The notes under the pieces were generated by a model that saw nothing but the letters and a program-made list of their open reading frames with translations, ran no database searches and was not told the DNA's origin. DNA of 14,993 bases from Verrucomicrobiota bacterium (lineage in GTDB: Bacteria; Verrucomicrobiota; Verrucomicrobiia; Opitutales; Opitutaceae): NCBI GenBank assembly GCA_030832235.1, contig JAURJO010000125.1, forward strand, positions 1 through 14,993, read 5' to 3'. Positions 6,212-13,268 of the stretch are shown here, piece by piece. Position 1 is the first letter of the stretch, and every line of letters begins with the position of its first letter. A program made the translations under genes and the position numbers.

Positions 6212-7408
6212 TCAGGGCGTCCAAACGCTGGCCTGCATCGCCTGGGAGTCGACGCCGCCGAGACGCGTGCTGTTGCCGGTCTCGGTGTCGAGGATGCAGA
6301 GGTAGCTCGAGTTTCGGTCGCGTGCGGTGTAAACGAGGTGCCGACCGTCGGCCAGCCAGCTGGGCTCGACGCCGTCGAAGCTGGCCTTCGAGACCACCTT
6401 GCCGGCCCCGGCCGCGAGATCGTACACGGCGATCTGGTACTGACGGCCGACGCGGACCGTGCAGGCGATCTTGTTGCGGTCGGTCCGGCTCCAATCCGGC
6501 TCCGCGGCATAGGTGCTAACCCCGATCGAAAGCCGGCGCGGCGCGCCCCCGGCGGCCGACATGACATAGAGCTGCGGTCCCGGCTCCATCGCGAACACGA
6601 TCTGGCTGCCGTCGGGCGACCAGCACGGCGAGGACTTCACGGCGTCGGACCGAGTCTTGCGCGAGGGTCCGCGGCCCTGGGAATTCGTGATATACAAATC
6701 CGGAGCGCCCTCCCCCGTCATGATCAAGGCCAGCTGGCGGCCATCCGGGCTGAAACGCGCACCGCTGTTGGTGCCACGGAAGCTGATGAGAGTCTCTCGG
6801 GCGCCGGAGGTGACGTTGGAAGCGAACACGTCGGGCGCGTTGGACCGGAAGTAGCTCGTGTAGACCACGCGGCCACCGTCCGGCGCCCAGCGGGGTGTGA
6901 GTACATGCGCGCCATCACGGGTGAGTTGTTTCGCCTCACCGAGAAAAAGATCCGAGGTGTAAAGTTCGCTGCGCCCGCTGCGGCGAGAAACGAAGGCTAG
7001 GCGCGCGGAGAAGAAGCCGCGCAGACCGAGACCGTTGGTCTTTTCCACCGCCACGTCGGCAGCCTTCAGCAGCGCCTGGCGGGTCGAGGACCCGGCGACG
7101 ACCTGCGAATGCACCGCCGCGCCGGAAGCGCGCGTGATGTCGACCTTCACCTGGTTCGCGCCCGCCAGGGAAAAGCGCAGCTCGAATGCGTGGCCTGAAG
7201 GCACCACCCGGTAGCGCCCGTGCGCGTTGAAGGCCGACTGGGCGAGTCCCTGCAGCTCAGGCGTCGCGCCGACAATGCGCACCGCGATCGCCGCGTTGTT
7301 CACATCCACCCGAACCTCACCGATGTTCCGGGCACCTTGGGCCCGCGCGACGGACGTGAAGGCGGCGACGACAAATAAAGGAAGCAGCAGACGAAGGTAA
7401 TTTCTCAT
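6212..7408 (-). CDS. TolB-like periplasmic beta-propeller protein
   Basis: The start at 7408 (398 aa) gives a good signal peptide, MRNYLRLLLP with a hydrophobic core and ARAQ cleavage near residue 24; the longer frame to 7468 only adds sequence before it. Residues 25-130 resemble the TolB N-terminal domain, with oscillating V/I strands and a variable-domain-like VEKTNGLGLRGFFSARLAFVS end. Residues 140-398 hold five PD40/WD40-like propeller blades marked by WAPDG (174-178), FSPDG (219-223), WSPDG (263-267), DWSRTD and WLADG. TolB works with Pal and TolQRA in outer-membrane integrity and division, but none of these is adjacent, so tolB itself or a paralogue are both possible. It is divergent from mrp. 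Confidence 0.82.
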   Translation of the reverse strand: MRNYLRLLLPLFVVAAFTSVARAQGARNIGEVRVDVNNAAIAVRIVGATPELQGLAQSAFNAHGRYRVVPSGHAFELRFSLAGANQVKVDITRASGAAVHSQVVAGSSTRQALLKAADVAVEKTNGLGLRGFFSARLAFVSRRSGRSELYTSDLFLGEAKQLTRDGAHVLTPRWAPDGGRVVYTSYFRSNAPDVFASNVTSGARETLISFRGTNSGARFSPDGRQLALIMTGEGAPDLYITNSQGRGPSRKTRSDAVKSSPCWSPDGSQIVFAMEPGPQLYVMSAAGGAPRRLSIGVSTYAAEPDWSRTDRNKIACTVRVGRQYQIAVYDLAAGAGKVVSKASFDGVEPSWLADGRHLVYTARDRNSSYLCILDTETGNSTRLGGVDSQAMQASVWTP

Positions 7409-7414
7409 GGAGAC

Positions 7415-7454
7415 AGCGGCGCTTGATGGAACGGGCATTTCTATTTGCGCCGCT
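7415..7454. promoter_or_regulatory. Spaced inverted repeat in the tolB-like/mrp divergent gap
   Basis: AGCGGCGC (7415-7422) and GCGCCGCT (7447-7454) are perfect 8-base inverted arms separated by 24 AT-richer bases. They sit in the 84-base gap that must hold both divergent promoters. They could be a shared operator or form a hairpin in the minus-strand leader. No clear -10/-35 pair is visible. Confidence 0.3.
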
Positions 7455-7492
7455 TCACGGCATAACAACCCTTAATTCCTTTCGTCCCAATC

Positions 7493-8596
7493 GTGACCTC
7501 CGAACAGATCAAGGAACTCCTCAAGCAAGTGAAGTATCCGGGCTTCAGCCGCGACATCGTGTCGTTCGGCCTGGTCCGTTCCGCGGGGTTCCTCGATGGG
7601 ACTGTGAAGGTCGCACTGAACCTCACGACAACCGACACCAAGGCCCCGCTTCAGATCAAGGCCGACGTGGAGCGCGTGCTGCGCGGACAGCCCGGAGTTA
7701 AGGACATCCTCGTCGAGATCGCCGTCTCCGCGGCACGTTCGGCAGCCGCGCCTGCGGCGCCCTCCGGCGGGAATCTCGGCGGCAACGGCGGCGCCCCGAA
7801 AGGCATCCGCCACTCGGTCGCGGTCGCATCGGGCAAAGGCGGCGTGGGCAAAAGCACGTTCGCCGTGAATCTTGCGTGCGCCGCGGCGCAGCTGCTGACC
7901 GCCCGGGGCCGCGCGGGTCGCGTCGGGCTGATGGATTGCGACATCTACGGCCCGAGCGTGCCGCTGATGATGGGCCTGAGCGGACGACCCGAGGTGGAAG
8001 GCGACGGCGCCGAGGCGATGCTCATCCCGATGGAAGCCCACGGGGTGAAGGTCATGAGCATGGGCTTTCTGGTCGACGACAACACACCGGTCATCTGGCG
8101 CGGGCCGATGATCATGAAGACCGTGCAGCAATTCGTGCAAAACGTGAAATGGGGGGAACTCGACCTCCTTCTCATCGACCTGCCCCCGGGCACGGGAGAC
8201 GCCCAGCTTTCCCTCGTGCAAACCCTGCCCCTCGATGGCGCGGTGCTTGTCACCACTCCGCAGGCGGCCGCCACCAACGTGGCGCGAAAGGGAGGACTGA
8301 TGTTCCAGAAGGTTAATGTCCCCCTGCTCGGCGTGGCGGAAAACATGAGTCACTTCACGGATCCCGCCGGAAACCGGCACGCGCTGTTCGGCACCGGGGG
8401 CGGTCTCGTCACGGCGGAAAAGCTCGGCACTCAACTCCTTGGCCAGGTTCCGCTGATCCCCGAGATCCGCTCCGGCGGCGACCGGGGCGCCCCGGTCGTG
8501 GTCGAGCACCCCTCGAGCGAGGCAGGAAGCGTCTTCCGCGAGATCGCGGATACGCTCCTGAAGCAACTCGAGAACCGCAAAGCTCCGGCAAACTAA
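7493..8596 (+). CDS. apbC: Mrp/ApbC family Fe-S cluster carrier ATPase, CxxC absent
   Basis: Cytoplasmic P-loop ATPase of the MinD/Mrp group that binds and transfers Fe-S clusters. The 367-aa protein begins at GTG with an N-terminal MIP18/DUF59 domain (about residues 3-78), then a Gly/Ala linker. The ATPase domain has the deviant Walker A GKGGVGKST (114-122), the switch DCDIYGPS (148-155) and Walker B-like IDLPPGTGD (228-236). The usual cluster-binding CxxC after ENMS is missing: residues 283-300 read ENMSHFTDPAGNRHALFG. Such variants occur in some other lineages, for example among alphaproteobacteria. The rest of the C-terminus (GTGGG, QVPLIPEIRSGGD) is intact, so this is not decay. No Shine-Dalgarno is seen. 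Confidence 0.92.
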   Translation: MTSEQIKELLKQVKYPGFSRDIVSFGLVRSAGFLDGTVKVALNLTTTDTKAPLQIKADVERVLRGQPGVKDILVEIAVSAARSAAAPAAPSGGNLGGNGGAPKGIRHSVAVASGKGGVGKSTFAVNLACAAAQLLTARGRAGRVGLMDCDIYGPSVPLMMGLSGRPEVEGDGAEAMLIPMEAHGVKVMSMGFLVDDNTPVIWRGPMIMKTVQQFVQNVKWGELDLLLIDLPPGTGDAQLSLVQTLPLDGAVLVTTPQAAATNVARKGGLMFQKVNVPLLGVAENMSHFTDPAGNRHALFGTGGGLVTAEKLGTQLLGQVPLIPEIRSGGDRGAPVVVEHPSSEAGSVFREIADTLLKQLENRKAPAN

Positions 8597-8652
8597 GGGT
8601 CGGCGCGGGAATTGACAGTTGGGGAATCGTGCTCCTCCTTTCCCCCCGAAGC

Positions 8653-8937
8653 ATGTCTCAACGCGCTCCAGAGCCGCCGACGTCACGAGAGTTCGTGAAG
8701 CAGTCGAGCCTCTACCAGGAATTCCTGGCGGAGCGGGAGGAAATCCTGAGACACAAATGGCTGGAATCAGAGCGCCTCGGTTACGACATCGGCTTCGAAC
8801 GCGCGCTTTTGGATTGGATCCGCAAGCACCGGGAAGGTTGGCGGGCGGCACGGAGGCAGCAGAATCCGATTTCTTCCGGACAATCTGCCTCACCCTTTAC
8901 GTCGGCGGAAAACAGCACCACCGGTTCGGCGGCCTGA
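8653..8937 (+). CDS. Small conserved-looking protein of unknown function (94 aa)
   Basis: I do not know its function. The central part, about residues 20-64, is a predicted-helical, charged block: LYQEFLAEREEILRHKW then LESERLGYDIGFERALLDWI and KHREGW. The pattern HKW-x-ESE-x-G-x-DIG-x-E-A-x-x-x-W resembles a motif I have seen in short stand-alone proteins and in DUF4032-type proteins of several phyla, which supports a real gene. The C-terminus from residue 71 is Ser/Thr-rich and probably disordered. No signal peptide or membrane segment is seen. An in-frame GTG at 8629 would add 8 residues; ATG 8653 is preferred. It follows mrp by 56 bases on the same strand and may share its transcript. Confidence 0.7.
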   Translation: MSQRAPEPPTSREFVKQSSLYQEFLAEREEILRHKWLESERLGYDIGFERALLDWIRKHREGWRAARRQQNPISSGQSASPFTSAENSTTGSAA

Positions 8938-9019
8938 GTCGGCCCGAAGTTATCCGTCCGAGACTTGGTTGGGACGGGATCGACCACGCGCCTCTAGGCG
9001 CCGCCGACTTCCGTAAAGC

Positions 9020-9045
9020 AAACAAGCCGGGCGAAAAGCCCGGCT
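9020..9045 (-). terminator. Intrinsic terminator after rpmG
   Basis: On the minus strand AGCCGGGC (9045-9038) pairs with GCCCGGCT (9032-9025) around TTTTC, followed by TGTTT and soon CTTTA. It lies 32 bases after the rpmG stop. Between them an extra perfect dyad, ATCCTGAAATTCAGGAT (9056-9072), has 8-base arms around a single A; it might assist or be a protein site. Confidence 0.82.
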
Positions 9046-9077
9046 CGTTCATAAGATCCTGAAATTCAGGATGATGC

Positions 9078-9242
9078 TTACTTGATCTCCTTGTGGAGAG
9101 TGTGGCGCTTCAGGTGCGGGTTGTACTTCTTCTTCTCGATGCGCTCGGTGACCGTCTTCTTGTTACGGAAGGTCAGGTAACGGGAAACGGGTTTCCCCTC
9201 CTTCTTGGCCTCGGTGCACTCCAGGATGACTTGCTCTTGCAT
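9078..9242 (-). CDS. rpmG: 50S ribosomal protein L33
   Basis: Small basic protein of the large ribosomal subunit near the E site. The frame reads MQEQVILECTEAKKEGKPVS, then RYLTFRNKKTVTERIEKKKY and NPHLKRHTLHKEIK, then TAA, 54 aa and typical of L33. Only one Cys (Cys9) is present, so this is the zinc-free C-minus form rather than the form with paired CxxC motifs. The gene follows the LolA-fold gene by 59 bases on the same strand, has no Shine-Dalgarno, and is followed by its own terminator. The common secE-nusG neighbourhood of rpmG is not seen within the window. Confidence 0.96.
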   Translation of the reverse strand: MQEQVILECTEAKKEGKPVSRYLTFRNKKTVTERIEKKKYNPHLKRHTLHKEIK

Positions 9243-9301
9243 GGTTTTGAAAAGGTGAAGGAGCCGAGGAAACCGTCGGTATCGGTCGGCGCAACCCCAA
9301 A

Positions 9302-10099
9302 CTAACGATTGTCGCTGGGAACGGGATCCGCGGGCTTTTTGGCGTCGGACTCCATCGGCGTTTTCACTGCGGGAGCCGGCGCCGGCCTGCTGAAAAAAGC
9401 GTCTTCCAACGTCGGGTTCCCCTCGATGCGGGCGATTTTGGTCTGCTGCGTGACCTTTCCGTCAATCGACAGCGTGATGGTGTGCGGCAGGAGCACACCA
9501 TCCACGGCTCGGTAATCCGCGTAGTGGGTGGCCACCCGGATACCTCGGCCGCCGGCGCTCTCACGCTGCTCCACGCGCATCTGAATGAGACATGTTTCCT
9601 CATCCACGATGAGCGAAAAGGTCTCCACCAGCCGTCTCGTCACCAACACCCGCAGCATCTTGCGTCCATCGGCCTCAAATTGCCCCGCATATTCCAGCGT
9701 GAAGCCTCGCCCCTCACCTGCCACGAGCGGATCGTCGAACTCCGCGTCCACCATGAACGTCCGCGCCGCGCCCGCCGCCATATCGCGGTAACGCGGAGGC
9801 CACGAGGCCGTGTCGAATTCCCACGGCACCAAGCTTCCGTCCCAACCCTGCACCAAGGTTCGCCCGCCTTTCTCGGTCTCCAGGCGGATCTGGTTGGGCC
9901 GAGCCGCTATCATGGTGAATTTTACTTGAGCGCCGGATGCCACCAGGACGTGTCCCTCGGCGCGGAAGGACTTCAGGGCATCGATGCGCTCGCGACCTCC
10001 CAACACGGCCAGATGAATCTCCGCGATCTCTCCCGTCCGATCCGCCCGCAACGAGGGCGGGAGCGCGAGAACGAGCGAGAGTAGGATCGGACGAATCAT
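9302..10099 (-). CDS. Exported protein with LolA-like outer-membrane lipoprotein-sorting fold
   Basis: The start at 10099 (265 aa) gives a signal peptide, MIRPILLSLVLALPPSLRAD, cleaved near residue 19; the open frame to 10174 adds nothing plausible. The mature part begins with IHLAVLGGRERIDALKSFRAEG, the type of start seen in many LolA/LolB-fold proteins annotated as outer membrane lipoprotein-sorting proteins. It continues as alternating beta strands (VKFTMIAARPNQIRLE, FTLEYAGQ, HYADYRAVDGVLLPHTI). The end is a disordered Pro/Ala/Lys-rich tail from about residue 237. LolA carries lipoproteins across the periplasm, but many members of this fold have other or unknown roles, so only the fold is claimed. 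No lipobox Cys is present. Confidence 0.75.
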   Translation of the reverse strand: MIRPILLSLVLALPPSLRADRTGEIAEIHLAVLGGRERIDALKSFRAEGHVLVASGAQVKFTMIAARPNQIRLETEKGGRTLVQGWDGSLVPWEFDTASWPPRYRDMAAGAARTFMVDAEFDDPLVAGEGRGFTLEYAGQFEADGRKMLRVLVTRRLVETFSLIVDEETCLIQMRVEQRESAGGRGIRVATHYADYRAVDGVLLPHTITLSIDGKVTQQTKIARIEGNPTLEDAFFSRPAPAPAVKTPMESDAKKPADPVPSDNR

Positions 10100-10120
10100 G
10101 GTGCGGAAAATGCCGCCGCC

Positions 10121-11059
10121 ATGAATCCGGCACAAGCCCGCGCGACATCGGGAAACGGCATCGACACACCCCATGTCCGGTTGCTCCTTCGCTCACCATT
10201 CCGCGTGCCCGCCGAAGTCACCCGCATCCTTTCCGACCTGCATTACGGCGAACATGCCAGCCGCGTGCGTCATTTGGACCGGCTGCGGCCGCTGCTGGCG
10301 GGGGCCGACCAGCTGGTGTTCAACGGCGACACCCTCGACACGCGCCCCAGTCGGAATGAGCCGTATTCGGCGGCTTGCCGAACGGAGGTGCAAGACTTCA
10401 TCCGCCAGCATGCGCCGCCAGCGACCTTCCTCACGGGCAACCATGACGCCGACATCAGCAACCGGCACCACCTCGAGCTCGCGCAAGGTCGCGTGTTCGT
10501 CACGCATGGTGATATCCTGTTCGATAACCTGGTACCCTGGAGCCAGGACGCCGTAGAAGCGGGCCGACGTATCGCCGTCGAACGCGCCCGTGAACCGGAC
10601 CCCGCGCATCTTAACCTCGAGCGGCTGCTTGAAATCCATCGCCGCGTCGCCCGCGGAATTCCGCAAAGGCACCAATCCGAACGGAATCGCGTGCGGTTCG
10701 TCGCGCGCTACCTGGCTGATACGCTTTGGCCGCCGCACCGGACTCTTCTGGTTCTTGCCGCCTGGCGGGCGTTGCCGGAGCGCGCGGCCACCCTCGCCCG
10801 CCAGCACCGGCCCGCGGCGCGTTTTATTGTCACCGGTCACACGCACCGCCGGGGAATCTGGCGGAAGGGGGACGGGCGCGTGGTCATCAACACGGGCTCC
10901 TACACTCTCCCCCTCGACCCCGCCGCGGTGGACGTGAGCGAACGCGGTTTAACCGTCCGCGAGATCGTCCTGCGTTCCGGTGAGTTTCGCTTCGGAAGGA
11001 CCCTCGCGACGTTTCCGCTCGCCGCACCGGCGAATGGCGCGGAGACACTAGGGACATGA
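10121..11059 (+). CDS. Calcineurin-like metallophosphoesterase
   Basis: Two-metal phosphoesterase with every family motif in order: Asp39-x-His41 (SDLHYG), Gly69-Asp70 (FNGDTLD), Gly106-Asn107-His108-Asp (GNHDAD), His129 (THGD) and Gly239-His240-Thr-His242 (GHTH). There is no signal peptide, so it is probably cytosolic. The set also fits UDP-2,3-diacylglucosamine hydrolase (LpxH) relatives, but the family is broad and the substrate cannot be named. The first 28 codons (ATG at 10121) use many codons rare elsewhere here (TCA, CCA, ACA, CAA, TTG), and this start leaves only 21 bases to the divergent gene; a GTG at 10205, just before the domain, may be the true start. It overlaps the next gene by ATGA. 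Confidence 0.87.
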   Translation: MNPAQARATSGNGIDTPHVRLLLRSPFRVPAEVTRILSDLHYGEHASRVRHLDRLRPLLAGADQLVFNGDTLDTRPSRNEPYSAACRTEVQDFIRQHAPPATFLTGNHDADISNRHHLELAQGRVFVTHGDILFDNLVPWSQDAVEAGRRIAVERAREPDPAHLNLERLLEIHRRVARGIPQRHQSERNRVRFVARYLADTLWPPHRTLLVLAAWRALPERAATLARQHRPAARFIVTGHTHRRGIWRKGDGRVVINTGSYTLPLDPAAVDVSERGLTVREIVLRSGEFRFGRTLATFPLAAPANGAETLGT

Positions 11060-11349
11060 GCATCGAGTTCGGCTGGTGGAACCGGGACGAGGAGGGTCGC
11101 AAATTCGAGGTGAGCGCCATTGTTCATGGCGGAAACATCGAATGGACGCGCCACCAGGGCCACCATGCCCCGTGGGAACCCTACGAGCCGAACGACGACG
11201 ATCGCGCACGGCTGATCTCGGAGGCGGAACGGCGCCTGCCGCGCCGCCTGATCACGCAAAAGCAATTCGAGGAGATCCGGCGCCTCAGCGAGAACGAGGG
11301 GCCGGGAGGAATTTCCGGACGGCGCTATCGTCCCTCACCCGACCTTTGA
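11056..11349 (+). CDS. Hypothetical protein (97 aa), translationally coupled to the phosphoesterase
   Basis: I do not recognise this protein. It is soluble-looking and highly charged, with an aromatic N-terminal part (EFGWWNRDEEGRKFEVSAIV), a His/Trp-rich middle (HGGNIEWTRHQGHHAPWEPY), and a helical, Arg/Glu-rich second half (RARLISEAERRLPRRLI, FEEIRRLSE). There is no signal peptide, Cys or membrane segment. Its ATG overlaps the stop of the phosphoesterase (ATGA), and a GGAG/AGGG purine run lies upstream, so coupled translation and a shared task are likely. The N-terminal half looks like a small beta domain. It converges with rluD, with 4 bases between the two stop codons. Confidence 0.75.
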   Translation: MSIEFGWWNRDEEGRKFEVSAIVHGGNIEWTRHQGHHAPWEPYEPNDDDRARLISEAERRLPRRLITQKQFEEIRRLSENEGPGGISGRRYRPSPDL

Positions 11350-11357
11350 GCGCTCAA
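11346..11357. other. Palindrome containing both convergent stop codons
   Basis: TTGAGCGCTCAA is a perfect 12-base palindrome that contains the TGA of the 97-aa gene (plus) and the TGA of the pseudouridine synthase gene (minus), 4 bases apart. No hairpin-plus-T-run terminator lies nearby, so the two transcripts probably overlap at their 3' ends. Confidence 0.6.
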
Positions 11358-12289
11358 CGCGCCGCCTTGCGGAGGGCGCGGATGAGCTTCGTGAAGTCGG
11401 CCGGCAGCGGCGCACGGAGATCCAGTTCCTTGCCGGTCGAGGGGTGGGCGAGCACGAGGTGCTCGGCATGAAGCATCACCCGCGCCGGCTGTTCCTTGAT
11501 TCGCGGGTCGGGTTTCCAACCGTAAAGCGGGTCGCCGAGGATGGGGTGCCCGAGCGACTTAAGGTGCACGCGGATCTGGTGGGTCCGCCCGGTGAAAATG
11601 CGGCAACGGAGCAGCGCGGCGATGTCGCCGAAGACCTCCACCCGCTCCCAGTCCGTGCGCGCCGGCTTTCCGCCCTCCCCGATCGTCATACGATGCCGGT
11701 GCACCGGGTGGCGGCCGATCGCCCGATCGATGGTGCCGCTCAGCAATTGCGGCACCCCGGCGACGAGCGCGACGTACTCCTTGGTCAACGTGCGGGTGGC
11801 GAACTGGTCGGCCAACGCGCGGTGGGCCTGGTCGTTCTTCGCGACGACGATCACGCCGGTCGTCTCCTTGTCGAGCCGGTGGACGATACCGGGCCGCTCG
11901 ACACCGCCGATGCCGCTCAACGAGCCGGCGCAATGCGACAGCAACGCGTGCACCAGGGTGTCGTCCCCGGTCGCGGCGCCAGGATGGACGATCATCCCGG
12001 AGGCTTTGTTGACCGCGAGCAGGTGCCGGTCCTCGAACAGCACATCGAGCGGGATGTCGGCCGGCTTGAGATCGGCGGCGGCGACGGCGGGAAGCGAAAA
12101 CTCCAGGCGATCACCGCCCGCGACGGCGGTGTCGCGGGAAAGCACGATGTTCGCGCGACGCACAAGCCCCGCGTCGAAGGCGCGCTGCAAAGCGGTGCGG
12201 CTGTGCTCGGGAAAAGCGGCGGCGAGCACGCGATCGGCGCGAGCCGGTCGGCTGCCCTCGGGGACGAGGAGTTCCTGCGGAGTATTCAA
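11354..12289 (-). CDS. RluD/RluA-family rRNA pseudouridine synthase
   Basis: Cytoplasmic enzyme that isomerises uridine to pseudouridine in 23S rRNA; RluD targets helix 69. The N-terminal S4-like RNA-binding domain (about residues 18-75, RADRVLAAAFPEHSRTALQRA) precedes the catalytic domain with the signature HRLDKETTG, whose Asp140 is the nucleophile, then GRTHQIRVHLKSLGHPILGD. With the S4 domain, an RluD-like role is most likely, but RluC-type substrates cannot be excluded. I place the start at TTG 12289, one base after the stop of the deaminase gene (311 aa). ATG codons at 12355 and 12334 are in frame but inside the deaminase gene and add an implausible Arg/Trp-rich leader. It is probably translated by coupling. 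Confidence 0.9.
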   Translation of the reverse strand: MNTPQELLVPEGSRPARADRVLAAAFPEHSRTALQRAFDAGLVRRANIVLSRDTAVAGGDRLEFSLPAVAAADLKPADIPLDVLFEDRHLLAVNKASGMIVHPGAATGDDTLVHALLSHCAGSLSGIGGVERPGIVHRLDKETTGVIVVAKNDQAHRALADQFATRTLTKEYVALVAGVPQLLSGTIDRAIGRHPVHRHRMTIGEGGKPARTDWERVEVFGDIAALLRCRIFTGRTHQIRVHLKSLGHPILGDPLYGWKPDPRIKEQPARVMLHAEHLVLAHPSTGKELDLRAPLPADFTKLIRALRKAAR

Positions 12290-12290
12290 G

Positions 12291-13268
12291 TCAGGCCGCG
12301 GCAGCAATCCGGTTGATCGTCGCCACCATCGCATCCCGCTTCGCCGCGGGCACATCCGCGACCTCCCACCCGGCCCTCGCCACGGAGGCCAGTTCGGTCC
12401 GCGAAAAGGAAAGCTCCTCCGCCAGCGCCGCGTACTCCTCGTTCAGCGAGTTCGCGAAACACAGCGGGTCGTCGGTGCTTACCGTACAGCGCACACCGGC
12501 CGCCATCAGGCGCCGGATCGGGTGCTCGCGCAGCGAGGGGACAACCCGCAGGCCGACATTGCTGAGCGGGCACACATCGAAGGTGACACCGCGCTCGGCC
12601 GCGAGCCGCACCACCGCGGGATCCTCGATCGCGCGCACGCCGTGCTGGATGCGCCGCACTCCGAGCACTTCGATCGCCTCCCGCACCCTTTCCGCACCGT
12701 CGAATTCACCCGCGTGGCACTTGGTCACCTTGCCGGCCGCACGGAGACGCGCCCAGACCGAAGCCGCGTCGCGCGGCGTGGCCTGCACCTCGTGGCCGTG
12801 GAGGTCGACGCCGCTCAGCCCCTCCCATTCATGGAGGCGGTCGATGACCGGCCGCAGCTCACCGTCGAAGTCGGTGCGCAGCATTCCCGCGAAGACGCGC
12901 ACCTCGAGGCCCGCCGGCGCCGCGGAACGGATGGCTGCGATGATCTCCGGACCCGGAACATTGATGAAGCGCGTGACCGGAAGATGGAAGCTGGTCTCGA
13001 CGTAGAGGGCATTCTGCGCGGCGTGCTTCGCGAACATCAGCCGTGCGGCCTCGTGGTAGCGCTCCGCCGAGGTGAACCACGGCAAAGCATGCTCGAGGAG
13101 GATACGCTCGAAATCCGGGAATGAGGCGTACCGGTACGAGCGCGCGCGGAAATCCGGATCCGGACGCCAGCGCGCAGGATCGAGCTGCACCAGCAGCTCG
13201 TAGGGCAGCGCCCCCTCGACGTGCAGGTGCGTCTCGGTCTTGGGCAGCGCCTGAATGAAGTCCCGCAT
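12291..13268 (-). CDS. Adenosine deaminase family purine hydrolase
   Basis: Zinc amidohydrolase of the ADA superfamily, 325 aa. Metal and catalytic residues are present: His14 and His16 (THLHVEGAL), His185 and Glu188 (CHAGE), His209 (IQHG), Asp266 and Asp267 (STDDP). The family's DVCPLSNVGL strand is also there. The residue matching the ribose-contacting Asp of mouse ADA (Asp19) is Glu18 here, as in adenine-deaminase-type members, so adenosine as substrate is uncertain. The start at ATG 13268 overlaps the stop of the upstream M29 peptidase by one base (TGATG); the longer frame to 13400 lies inside that gene. Translation is probably coupled, with AAGG about 8 bases before as a possible ribosome site. 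It likely serves purine salvage. Confidence 0.88.
   Translation of the reverse strand: MRDFIQALPKTETHLHVEGALPYELLVQLDPARWRPDPDFRARSYRYASFPDFERILLEHALPWFTSAERYHEAARLMFAKHAAQNALYVETSFHLPVTRFINVPGPEIIAAIRSAAPAGLEVRVFAGMLRTDFDGELRPVIDRLHEWEGLSGVDLHGHEVQATPRDAASVWARLRAAGKVTKCHAGEFDGAERVREAIEVLGVRRIQHGVRAIEDPAVVRLAAERGVTFDVCPLSNVGLRVVPSLREHPIRRLMAAGVRCTVSTDDPLCFANSLNEEYAALAEELSFSRTELASVARAGWEVADVPAAKRDAMVATINRIAAAA

Noticed and set aside
7472..8893. Minus-strand 473-codon open frame opposite mrp
   Set aside because: Antisense to the Walker A-containing Mrp frame and runs through its start and stop; no domain pattern.
11541..13124. Plus-strand 527-codon open frame opposite the rluD-like and deaminase genes
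   Set aside because: It is antisense to two proteins with clear catalytic motifs; its translation is Arg/Ser/Thr-rich without domains. Long antisense frames are expected in GC-rich DNA.
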